This document shows, piece by piece, positions 23,417 to 30,209 of a DNA stretch of 38,144 bases (positions are counted from its first letter, which is position 1; each line of letters starts with the position of its first letter). The DNA comes from Acidobacteria bacterium RIFCSPLOWO2_02_FULL_61_28 (GTDB lineage: Bacteria; Acidobacteriota; Terriglobia; 2-12-FULL-54-10): the NCBI GenBank assembly GCA_001767035.1, contig MEKR01000134.1, positions 1-38,144 of the forward strand, written 5' to 3'. A program made the translations under genes and the position numbers. The notes beneath the pieces are model-generated. The model ran no database searches. It saw nothing but the letters and a program-made list of their open reading frames with translations, and had not been told where the DNA came from.

Positions 23417-24967
23417 ATGAAATACGCTCTGTTGATTGCGGCATTGTTGCTGGCGATGAGCCAACAGCAGCCGGTGTTCGCACAAGGAAGTGGCGCCGAT
23501 CTCGTCCAGCAGGCCGTGGCCGCCCAAGGGGGCGCCGCTGCGCTGCGGGCATTGAAGGGCCTCGCCATCCAAGGCGATGCCAGGTTCTGGGAACCGGGGC
23601 AGTCATTCGCTCCGGGCGGAGAGCCGCACTTCCTGGGGACCGCGACGTTCGCGATCACCTGGGATCTCGCCGCGGGGAGGGCGCGCATCGCGTGGGACCG
23701 CGATCAGCAATATCCGCCCCCGCCGGTAAAGATGAAATACACGGAAACCTTGCTGCCCACGCTCGGCTACGTCACCGACGACAAGGGCGGCAGCCTGGCG
23801 ATGTCCGGCATCCGCGTCGCCGCACAGCGGCGCGAGCTCGAGCGCACCTCGCCGTGGCTGCTGGTCAAGGCCCTGGACGAACCGGGCAAGGTCCGCGCCG
23901 CGGGTTCCCAACGGCTCGGCGAGCAGTCGCTGCTGGCAGTCTCCTACGGGGACGGCGGGACGACCTTCACCATCCTGTTCGACAGCAAGACGCATCTGCC
24001 CGCTGCCATCCGCACGCGCGATGACGACAACATCCACGGCGATTCGAACTATGATCTCGTGCTGGCGGACTGGAAACCCGTCGGCGGCGCACAGATCGCC
24101 CGCTCGATGTCCTACCGGATCAACGACGTCGAGGTGGCCAAGCTCACCTATCGGGACGTCACCGCCAATCCGGCCATCGCGGCCGACACGTTTGCGGTCC
24201 CGGACGCCGTCAAGGCGGCGGCCAAGCCGCCCGCGACCGGCAACGTGCCGCATCAATGGGTATTGCGGCGAATCTTCCTGGCGCGGTTCAACGACAGCGA
24301 CAACATCATTTTCCCCAACGGCGGCGGCCTCAAGCTAGTCGAGCTGGCGCCCAACGTGCAGCATCTCCAGGGTGCAACGGCCAACAATCTGATCATCGCG
24401 ATGAAGGACCATCTGGTCATTTTCGACGCCCCCTATGGCGAGCTGCAATCGCGCTGGGTCATTGACGCGGCGAAAGCGAAGTATCCGGGCAAGCCGATCC
24501 GCTATCTCGTCCTGACCCATCACCACATGGACCATACCGGCGGCATGCGAACCTATGTGGCCGAAGGCGCGAAGGTGATCGTTCCAAGTCCGGCCAAGGC
24601 CTATTTCGAAATGGTTGTCAAGGCGCCCCACACGGTCGTTTCGGACGATCTGCAGAAGAAGCCGCGGGCAGCCGAGATCATCGAGGTCAAGGACCAGATG
24701 ACGCTCAAGGACGACACCGCAGAAATTCGCCTCTACAACATTCCCAGTCCGCACGCCTCAGGCCTGATCCTCGCGCACGTGGTCGCGGGCAACCTTCTGT
24801 ATGTCACCGATCTCATCTCCCCCCGCGGTCCGATCGACCGTTCGGAAAACACGGTGGCCGTGGGCGCGAGCCTGAGGAAATTGGGCATTACCGGCGCCAC
24901 CATTGTCGGCGGCCATGGCACGACCGCCAAGCAATCCGACATCGCGGCGGCCTTGGCCGCGAACTAG
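23417..24967 (+). CDS. Exported metallo-beta-lactamase-fold protein
   Basis: A 516-aa exported protein. The signal peptide is MKYALLIAALLLAMSQQQPV, cleavage near FAQ. Residues 25-270 are an outer-membrane-lipoprotein-like beta region (LolA/YceI-like in feel, unassigned). The C-terminal half is a metallo-beta-lactamase fold with H368-x-H370-x-D372-H373 in LTHHHMDHTGG, NIPSPHASG and VGGHGT supplying further ligands. A hydrolase of unknown substrate. GGAGGG 6 bases before the ATG fixes the start. It stands alone, followed by more than 1.1 kb without genes. Confidence 0.87.
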   Translation: MKYALLIAALLLAMSQQQPVFAQGSGADLVQQAVAAQGGAAALRALKGLAIQGDARFWEPGQSFAPGGEPHFLGTATFAITWDLAAGRARIAWDRDQQYPPPPVKMKYTETLLPTLGYVTDDKGGSLAMSGIRVAAQRRELERTSPWLLVKALDEPGKVRAAGSQRLGEQSLLAVSYGDGGTTFTILFDSKTHLPAAIRTRDDDNIHGDSNYDLVLADWKPVGGAQIARSMSYRINDVEVAKLTYRDVTANPAIAADTFAVPDAVKAAAKPPATGNVPHQWVLRRIFLARFNDSDNIIFPNGGGLKLVELAPNVQHLQGATANNLIIAMKDHLVIFDAPYGELQSRWVIDAAKAKYPGKPIRYLVLTHHHMDHTGGMRTYVAEGAKVIVPSPAKAYFEMVVKAPHTVVSDDLQKKPRAAEIIEVKDQMTLKDDTAEIRLYNIPSPHASGLILAHVVAGNLLYVTDLISPRGPIDRSENTVAVGASLRKLGITGATIVGGHGTTAKQSDIAAALAAN

Positions 24968-25003
24968 AGCATTTCTCGTGTTGCTATATACCGCGCGGTA
25001 GTG

Positions 25004-25099
25004 TGTCATCCCGAGCGAAGCGAGGGACCTGCACTTTAGTCGCAGCCGGGAATTACAAGTGCAGGTTCCTCCCCCGGCAAAGCCGGGGTCGGAATGACA
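25004..25099. repeat. Inverted-repeat element with GTCAT ends
   Basis: TGTCATCCCGA (25004-25014) is matched by TCGGAATGACA (25089-25099) with one mismatch, and CCTGCACTT pairs with AAGTGCAGG inside. A relative with the same ends lies at 32653-32765. Confidence 0.55.
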
Positions 25100-25154
25100 A
25101 TTTCGGGGTGATCGCGTAGAAAAAAGAGAGTCTGCACGGTTTGTGGGAACCCTC

Positions 25155-25212
25155 TAGCATTTTTCGCAGCCGATCCGAGCCGCGATCCAAGGGCGTCAGC
25201 GCGAAAAAATGC
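25155..25212. repeat. Inverted repeat AGCATTTTTCGC
   Basis: AGCATTTTTCGC (25155-25166) faces GCGAAAAAATGCT (25200-25212), identical apart from one extra A/T. Similar sequence ACATTTTTCGC follows the amidase stop codon. Confidence 0.4.
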
Positions 25213-25261
25213 TGGGATACGACACGCAACGGGAAACGGCTGTGCGGCGGCTGTAGCAGCA

Positions 25262-25448
25262 ACTGACCGGCAAGCCGGGTAGCCACGGCACGTTTCTCAG
25301 TGCCGTGGGTTTGTCCCGGAACGTGCCCACCGTTCGACGGTTCGACTTGCTCACCGCCCCGAGCGAAGTCGAGGGGCTTCGCTCACGGCCCTGAGCCTGC
25401 CGAAGGGCGGCATAAAAGACATGCCGTGGCTACCACTGACCGGCAAGC
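25262..25448. mobile_element. GGTAGCCACGGCA element flanked by 14-bp direct repeats
   Basis: The element 25278-25434 has perfect 13-bp inverted ends GGTAGCCACGGCA and TGCCGTGGCTACC. It is flanked by ACTGACCGGCAAGC at 25262-25275 and again at 25435-25448, a likely target duplication (two extra bases, CG, on the left). An inner hairpin CCACGGCAC/GTGCCGTGG-type lies at the left end. Same family as 816-905. Confidence 0.65.
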
Positions 25449-25542
25449 TCCCGTGAAGGTGGCCCCATCCGGTCTGATCCAGCCGAAACCCGTTCCCAGT
25501 CCCTTCTGTTTTGCCCCCCCGGGGCTATCCTTGAGGTCTTAG

Positions 25543-25854
25543 CCCGGATTTCTCACCAGGTGAGGCCGGAAGCAAGTTGCGCCCGAAAATCCCCGAAGGG
25601 GATTCACACGCATAGCCGGGGGCAACGCCCCCGGAAACCGGATACCCACCGGATACCCAAGGATACGCCGACCCCGAAGGGGTCGTACAGATTGGGCTTG
25701 CTCCACGCGGCCAATCGGTACGACCCTTTCAGGGTCGGACTCGAATTGCCGGGGGCCTCGGTACCGGGGGCGTTGCCCCCGGCTATTCATCTTTTGCCCT
25801 TTCAGGGCAACAGAAACGAATCCCTGACATCTCGTTGCTGGTGAGAAATCCGGG
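25543..25854. mobile_element. Hairpin-array element with 17-bp inverted ends
   Basis: CCCGGATTTCTCACCAG (25543-25559) is exactly inverted at 25838-25854. The 312-bp interior is a run of hairpins: CCCCGAAGGGG, CCGGGGGCAACGCCCCCGG, GACCCCGAAGGGGTC, GACCCTTTCAGGGTC, CCGGGGGCGTTGCCCCCGG and GCCCTTTCAGGGC. No coding frame. No target duplication was found. Confidence 0.65.
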
Positions 25855-26073
25855 TTGGGCTTCGCGACTCCTGGTAGTGGGTCAGTTTCCGGTTAGGGGG
25901 TTATACGGGCGTCTGAATCTCTGGACAATAATGCTCGCCCCCGCGCCCTACCGGTTCGTGCCAGCACGCCCATCGACCTTGTATCCTCAATCGGGGGAAA
26001 GGGGTGCGCAGGAAGAGGTCTTCTCTTTCTGGCGCACACCACAAAATATTTACTTTATTGCCATTAGGCCCCT

Positions 26074-26079
26074 TATAAT
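26074..26079 (+). promoter_or_regulatory. -10 element for the FRG/DUF262 operon
   Basis: A consensus TATAAT ends 18 bases before the ATG at 26098; the best -35 is TTTACT (26049-26054), 19 bases upstream. The leader would be about 12 bases with no Shine-Dalgarno, so the first gene may be translated near-leaderless. Confidence 0.45.
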
Positions 26080-26097
26080 TGTGGATCGCAGACCGAT

Positions 26098-26922
26098 ATG
26101 CCCAGCGTAAATGAACTCCATCCTAAGTCGTTTCAGAATTTCGTCGCGCTAATGGAAAAGCGCCAGTCTCAAGCTGGCCGCTCCCTTTGGTATCGCGGCT
26201 GCGGAAAGGCTTCATACAAGCTGCTCCCATCTCTTTACCGTCACCGCAGCCGCCGGTCGGTTCCAGATCTTGAAGTATTGGAGCGCCAAGTCATGACCCG
26301 GTTTCGTCAACGGAGTATCCCATTTCTGACAAGGGGACTTGCGGACGACTGGGATATGTTTTTTTTCATGCAGCATTACGGCGTTCCCACTAGGCTCTTG
26401 GACTGGACTGAGAACCCCTTTATCGGGTTTTATTTCGCGGTTATGTCGAGTCCATTCTCAGTTAAGATGAAAGCAGGAAAACCCGTGCTATCGTTTTCAT
26501 CCGATGCGGTGGTCTGGGTACTCGACCCAGTCGAATGGAACGTCCATGCTCTAAGGCATCAGGGGTTCGATCGCGGTGTCCTGACTCCTTCGGACGAAGC
26601 TCTCCAGAGCTACAAGCCACTGACGCAATTCTCGGACATGAACGTGCAACCGGTAGCGCTCTACGGTGCCCACAACAGCCCCCGGATCGTTGCCCAACGT
26701 GGGGTTTTCACAATTTTCGGACAGAGTACCAAAAGTATGGAGGACACTTTTGAATCTGAGCGATTTCCAACTAATTGCCTCATTAAGGTGGTGCTTGAGC
26801 GCAGTTTTATGGCAGTGATGCGAGCCTCGATTCTGAATCACGGCATAACCGAATCGGTGGTCTTCCCCGACTTAGAAGCACTGGCAAAGGAGATCAAGCG
26901 GAACTTTGAATTTGAGGATTGA
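26098..26922 (+). CDS. FRG-domain protein
   Basis: A 274-aa protein of the FRG family. The naming motif is SLWYRGCGKASYKLLPSLYR (29-48), followed by the second conserved block MQHYGVPTRLLDWTENPFIG (91-110), with Arg and Asp residues forming the presumed active pocket. The biochemical function of FRG domains is not established; they recur in bacterial defence neighbourhoods. No signal peptide. It ends one base before the ATG of the DUF262 gene, so the two are one operon. The gene is more AT-rich than the flanking chromosome and lies inside an inverted-repeat cassette. Confidence 0.85.
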   Translation: MPSVNELHPKSFQNFVALMEKRQSQAGRSLWYRGCGKASYKLLPSLYRHRSRRSVPDLEVLERQVMTRFRQRSIPFLTRGLADDWDMFFFMQHYGVPTRLLDWTENPFIGFYFAVMSSPFSVKMKAGKPVLSFSSDAVVWVLDPVEWNVHALRHQGFDRGVLTPSDEALQSYKPLTQFSDMNVQPVALYGAHNSPRIVAQRGVFTIFGQSTKSMEDTFESERFPTNCLIKVVLERSFMAVMRASILNHGITESVVFPDLEALAKEIKRNFEFED

Positions 26923-26923
26923 C

Positions 26924-28009
26924 ATGACTGACAGGCCCAAGAAAGATTTCAAGGTTGAACCGATGCAGGCTCATACCCTCACTTGGTGGAGGAACCGTCA
27001 TTCGCAGATTGATATGGACCCTCCGTACCAGCGGCGAGGTCATTTGTGGTCTGCCACTGATAAGGCATACCTAATTGACTCAATTTTAAACGGCTTCGAT
27101 GTGCCCAAAATCTACATGGCTGATTTTACGTGGGGAGATTCCCCACTGAACCGGCAAAAGAAAGCGTATGCAATCATAGACGGAAAGCAGAGGCTTGAGG
27201 CCATCTTCGACTTTTTTGAAGGAAACATTGTCCTGAACAAAGATTTCAAATACCTAGAGGAACCTAGTCTGTCATTAGGGAGTTTAGGGTATCACGATCT
27301 AAAGAAGCGTTATCCGCAGGTTGCTGAAACTTTCGACGAGTACAATCCGCTTGTCATGCGGGTGGCGGCCCAGGATGAAAATCCGATAACAGAGTTGTTC
27401 GTTCGCCTAAACCGCAGTAAGTCTCTAACAGGTGCCGAAATAAGAAACGCGATGTCGGGGCCGGCACCCGAGTTGTTCAGACAGATCGCAAAGCACGACC
27501 TCTTTAGGGAGAACGTTTCCTTCACAGTTACTCGGGGGCAGGACCTCAATGCTGCCGCAAAAATATTGTATTTCGAGCACTCGAGTGACCTGAGAGAGAC
27601 TAAGAAAGCGAACCTCGATCAGTTTGTAAAGAATACCAAAGCTGATGCGAAAGGGCTAGAACTGGCCGCTCGAAAGGTTGTTGACGTGCTTGATAGTATG
27701 AGTGGTATCTTTTTGCCTCATGATAAGCTACTTAGCTCAGCGGGAGTTTTCCCCGTGTACTACTGGTTCGTCAAGCATCGTCCAGTTGATGATTTCCCCT
27801 ACATCCGTGAATTTTTGGTCCGTTTCGAGGAACAGCGCCATTCAAACCGCGAGCTCGCCGCGACCAACCCAAATAGCAGAGTGGTCGATCAAGAACTGCT
27901 CCAGTACGACAGGCAGAATCGGAGCACTGATGATGCTAAGAGTCACAAGGCGCGGTTCAAAGTCCTGGGCCGTAGATTTACCAAGTTTGTCAAGGCAGCT
28001 CGTAGGTGA
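26924..28009 (+). CDS. DUF262 (ParB/GmrSD N-terminal-like) protein
   Basis: A 361-aa protein. DUF262 is recognised from PPYQRRGHLWS (33-43), the nucleotide-site-like IIDGKQRLEAI (84-94) and LFVRLNRSKSLTGAEIRNAM further on. In GmrS/D restriction enzymes this domain binds and hydrolyses nucleotide and is joined to a DUF1524 HNH nuclease. Here the C-terminal half has no HNH motif, so a nuclease would have to come from a partner, possibly the FRG protein. The ATG at 26924 has GAGG 6 bases upstream, inside the end of the FRG gene. Role inferred: nucleic-acid-sensing or modification-dependent defence. Confidence 0.85.
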   Translation: MTDRPKKDFKVEPMQAHTLTWWRNRHSQIDMDPPYQRRGHLWSATDKAYLIDSILNGFDVPKIYMADFTWGDSPLNRQKKAYAIIDGKQRLEAIFDFFEGNIVLNKDFKYLEEPSLSLGSLGYHDLKKRYPQVAETFDEYNPLVMRVAAQDENPITELFVRLNRSKSLTGAEIRNAMSGPAPELFRQIAKHDLFRENVSFTVTRGQDLNAAAKILYFEHSSDLRETKKANLDQFVKNTKADAKGLELAARKVVDVLDSMSGIFLPHDKLLSSAGVFPVYYWFVKHRPVDDFPYIREFLVRFEEQRHSNRELAATNPNSRVVDQELLQYDRQNRSTDDAKSHKARFKVLGRRFTKFVKAARR

Positions 28010-28188
28010 CCGCTAAGCCATATCGTCCGGCTCGTTAAACAACCCTTTCGAACCCGATGATCAAAAACCAGCGCATCTTTAAGCGGCTAGCGCCAGTGAA
28101 TGTATAGTCGGCTAACCGGAAAATGACCCGCTCCCCGACGCCTTCCGTATCCGTTGTGCCGGAAACGATCTCCGGCATACCCCCCCGA

Positions 28189-28224
28189 AGAGAAACAATG
28201 AAAGAGAAACAATGGAAGAGAAAG
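28189..28224 (+). repeat. 14-bp tandem repeat
   Basis: AGAGAAACAATGAA, then AGAGAAACAATGGA, then a partial AGAGAAAG: 2.6 units in a row between the two mobile-looking elements. Confidence 0.6.
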
Positions 28225-28257
28225 GAACGAGTCTGGACGGGGCAGCGAAATGCATTC

Positions 28258-28505
28258 GGGTAGTGTCTCGATTTGAACAGGGGACTACTTTTGTGTAGCC
28301 CAGGCCTTCAGGCCTGGGTTGGCGATCACCACCGACTCTCTTTGAGCCCCGTTCACGGGGCTTACTTCCTGTTGTGGGGCGGCTCGCTGCCAAGCAAAGC
28401 CCCCTAAAGGGGGCTGCTGGTTTCGGTGGCACACGAACCCAGGCGTAAACGCCTGGGCTAGAGAAAAGATCGGCGAACATCGTCAGCGCAAACTGAGACA
28501 CTACC
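28258..28505. mobile_element. MITE-like element with TAGTGTC ends
   Basis: GGTAGTGTCTCGATTTG (28259-28275) is inverted at 28489-28505 with 15 of 17 matches. The direct repeat TGCATTC flanks it (28251-28257 and 28506-28512). Inside is a second palindrome, AGCCCAGGC...GCCTGGGCT, with hairpins GCCCCGTTCACGGGGC and AGCCCCCTAAAGGGGGCT. There is no coding frame. The outer sequence G-x-TAGTGTC resembles the RM cassette ends. Confidence 0.65.
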
Positions 28506-28520
28506 TGCATTCTGCGTCCC

Positions 28521-28550
28521 TCGACACTCCCGTCCGCGAAGCCGTATGAT
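28521..28550 (+). promoter_or_regulatory. aroDE promoter
   Basis: TCGACA (28521-28526, 5/6) and TATGAT (28545-28550, 5/6) are 18 bases apart. The predicted transcript start (about 28557) is only 8 bases before the ATG at 28565, so the mRNA would be almost leaderless. Confidence 0.6.
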
Positions 28551-28564
28551 ACAAGTTGATCCGC

Positions 28565-30196
28565 ATGACGAAACCGTTGCTGCCACGCATCTGCATCACC
28601 GCCACGGGGCGGACGCCCGCGGAGTTGTTCGACTGCGCCCGGCGCGCGCTCGGCTACAGCCGCTTGGTGGAGCTGCGCCTGGATTGGGCGACGAATCCAG
28701 CCGAAGCGCTTGTGACGATCCCCGAGCTGTCGCGGGAAGCTCGCCGCGTCGCGGGGAAAAACTCCCAATTGCTTGCCACCTGCCGCCGCCAGGCGAATGG
28801 CGGACGCTTCCGGGGGACGATCTCGAAGCAGTTGGAAATTCTGGAACAGGCTGCCGACCTCGGATGCGATCTGGTGGACCTGGAGATCGAGTCGGCCGAG
28901 GCTGCGGGAGATGAGAAGGTCGCGCGCTTGCGCCAAGCCGCTGCGCTGGTTCTCTCGTTTCACGATTTCGAGCGAATGCCGCGTCTCGAATCCTGGGCGC
29001 GACGTCTGCGCCGCTTTCCGGCCGACTACTATAAACTCGTCGGCACGGCGACGCGTCAGTCCGACAATTCCGACGCGCTCGATTTTCTGACGAAGGTGAA
29101 CGGAAGGGGAGGCGAAGCGGGTCGTTGGATTGCGTTTTGCATGGGCGATACCGGGATTCCCAGCAGGATTCTGGCGGTTTCGCGGGGCAGCCGATTCGTC
29201 TACGCCTCCTGCCCTCCTACGCCGAGGCTTTGGAGGACAGGCCCTCCGGAATCGAACGAAACCAATTCTCCGAGAGAACCGAATGAGCCAGCGGCCCCCG
29301 GGCAGCTTGATTGGGAGACGCTGCGGAACCGCTACCGGGCAGAAAAGCTGACCCGTCGGACAAGCCTCTACGGTCTGGTCGGTTGTCCCGTCCGCCACTC
29401 GATTGGCGCGGCCATCCACAACGCAGCCTTTCAGGCGCGGGGCCTTGATGCCGTTTACCTGCCGCTGCTGGTAAGCGACTTGAAAGGCTTTCGCAAAGCC
29501 GCCGAACGCTACCCCCTGGCGGGGTTCAGTGTGACCATCCCGCACAAGCAGGGGATTCTGCGCTTGGTGGACAAGACCGACCGGACAGTGCGCGCGGCGG
29601 GCGCTGCGAACACGGTTCGCGCGCGGCGCAACCGCTGGGAGGCGATCAACACCGACGTCGAAGGCATCGTCGCTCCGCTGCGGAAGGCGCTCCGGCTGCG
29701 TGCGCGGGAACCGCTCCCGGCGGGCTTTCGCGCTGTGATTGTAGGCAACGGCGGGGCTGCGCGCGCGGCTGTGGTGGCTTTGAGAGAGCTGCGCTGCCGC
29801 GCCATCTCGATCACCGGACGCAACCCGTCCAAGGTCGCCCGCTTTACGCGGGAACTCGGCTGTCAGGCCCTTTCATTCGAGCGGCTGGAGCGGGAACGGT
29901 TTGATCTCCTCGTGCATTCCACTCCGGTCGGCATGTGGCCCCACACCGGCGAGTGCGCCTTGCGCCCCGAGCAGATCAACGCGAGAGTGGTGTTTGACCT
30001 GATCTATAATCCTCCCGAGACGCGCCTGCTCGAACTGGCGCGGGCCAGGGGTTGCCGGACGATCTCCGGTCTCGATATGTTCCTGGCGCAGGCGGCGCGG
30101 CAATTTGGGTATTGGACGGGACTCGAACCTCCGATACGCTTGATGAAGCGCGTCGCGCTGGAGGAACTCGGCCGGCTCACGCAGCGAGTGACCTAG
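28565..30196 (+). CDS. aroDE: Bifunctional 3-dehydroquinate dehydratase / shikimate dehydrogenase
   Basis: A 543-aa fusion of type I dehydroquinase (about 5-215) and shikimate dehydrogenase (about 262-540), catalysing steps 3 and 4 of the shikimate pathway. The dehydratase has H133 (LSFHDFE) and Schiff-base K157 (YYKLVGTA). The dehydrogenase has GFSVTIPHKQ with K329, NTDVEG and GNGGAARAAVVAL (NADPH loop). The two are joined by a low-complexity linker (216-248) rich in Pro, Asn and Glu, encoded by palindrome-like DNA (CCTCC to GGAGG). trpE follows 13 bases later. ATG 28565 is preferred over TTG 28556. Confidence 0.94.
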   Translation: MTKPLLPRICITATGRTPAELFDCARRALGYSRLVELRLDWATNPAEALVTIPELSREARRVAGKNSQLLATCRRQANGGRFRGTISKQLEILEQAADLGCDLVDLEIESAEAAGDEKVARLRQAAALVLSFHDFERMPRLESWARRLRRFPADYYKLVGTATRQSDNSDALDFLTKVNGRGGEAGRWIAFCMGDTGIPSRILAVSRGSRFVYASCPPTPRLWRTGPPESNETNSPREPNEPAAPGQLDWETLRNRYRAEKLTRRTSLYGLVGCPVRHSIGAAIHNAAFQARGLDAVYLPLLVSDLKGFRKAAERYPLAGFSVTIPHKQGILRLVDKTDRTVRAAGAANTVRARRNRWEAINTDVEGIVAPLRKALRLRAREPLPAGFRAVIVGNGGAARAAVVALRELRCRAISITGRNPSKVARFTRELGCQALSFERLERERFDLLVHSTPVGMWPHTGECALRPEQINARVVFDLIYNPPETRLLELARARGCRTISGLDMFLAQAARQFGYWTGLEPPIRLMKRVALEELGRLTQRVT

Positions 30197-30209
30197 ACAA
30201 AGGACGACT

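Larger units (their letters stand above)
24968..26097. other. Gene-free, repeat-dense region
   Basis: About 1.13 kb with no credible gene. It contains, in order: a GTCAT-ended inverted repeat (25004-25099), an AGCATTTTTCGC inverted pair (25155-25212), a GGTAGCCACGGCA element with 14-bp direct repeats (25262-25448), a hairpin array with 17-bp inverted ends (25543-25854), and the left inverted repeat of the FRG/DUF262 cassette (25877-25896). Confidence 0.7.
25877..28131. mobile_element. Inverted-repeat-bounded FRG/DUF262 cassette without transposase
   Basis: GTGGGTCAGTTTCCGGTTAG (25877-25896) matches, at 18 of 20 bases, the complement of CTAACCGGAAAATGACCCGC (28112-28131); TATAC follows at a similar distance inside both ends. 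The 2,255-bp interior carries only the FRG-domain and DUF262 genes and is visibly more AT-rich than its neighbours. No transposase and no obvious target duplication. The end sequence differs from that of the RM cassette, so a different mobilising enzyme is expected. Confidence 0.62.
28010..28564. other. Intergenic region before aroDE
   Basis: About 555 bases with no gene. It holds the right end of the FRG/DUF262 cassette (28112-28131), a hairpin TGCCGGA/TCCGGCA (28157-28177), a 14-bp tandem repeat (28189-28224), a MITE-like element (28258-28505) and the aroDE promoter (28521-28550). Confidence 0.6.

Noticed and set aside
28132-28257. Target duplication of the FRG/DUF262 cassette
   Set aside because: The sequences just outside 25877 and 28131 do not match each other over more than two or three bases, so no duplication is claimed.
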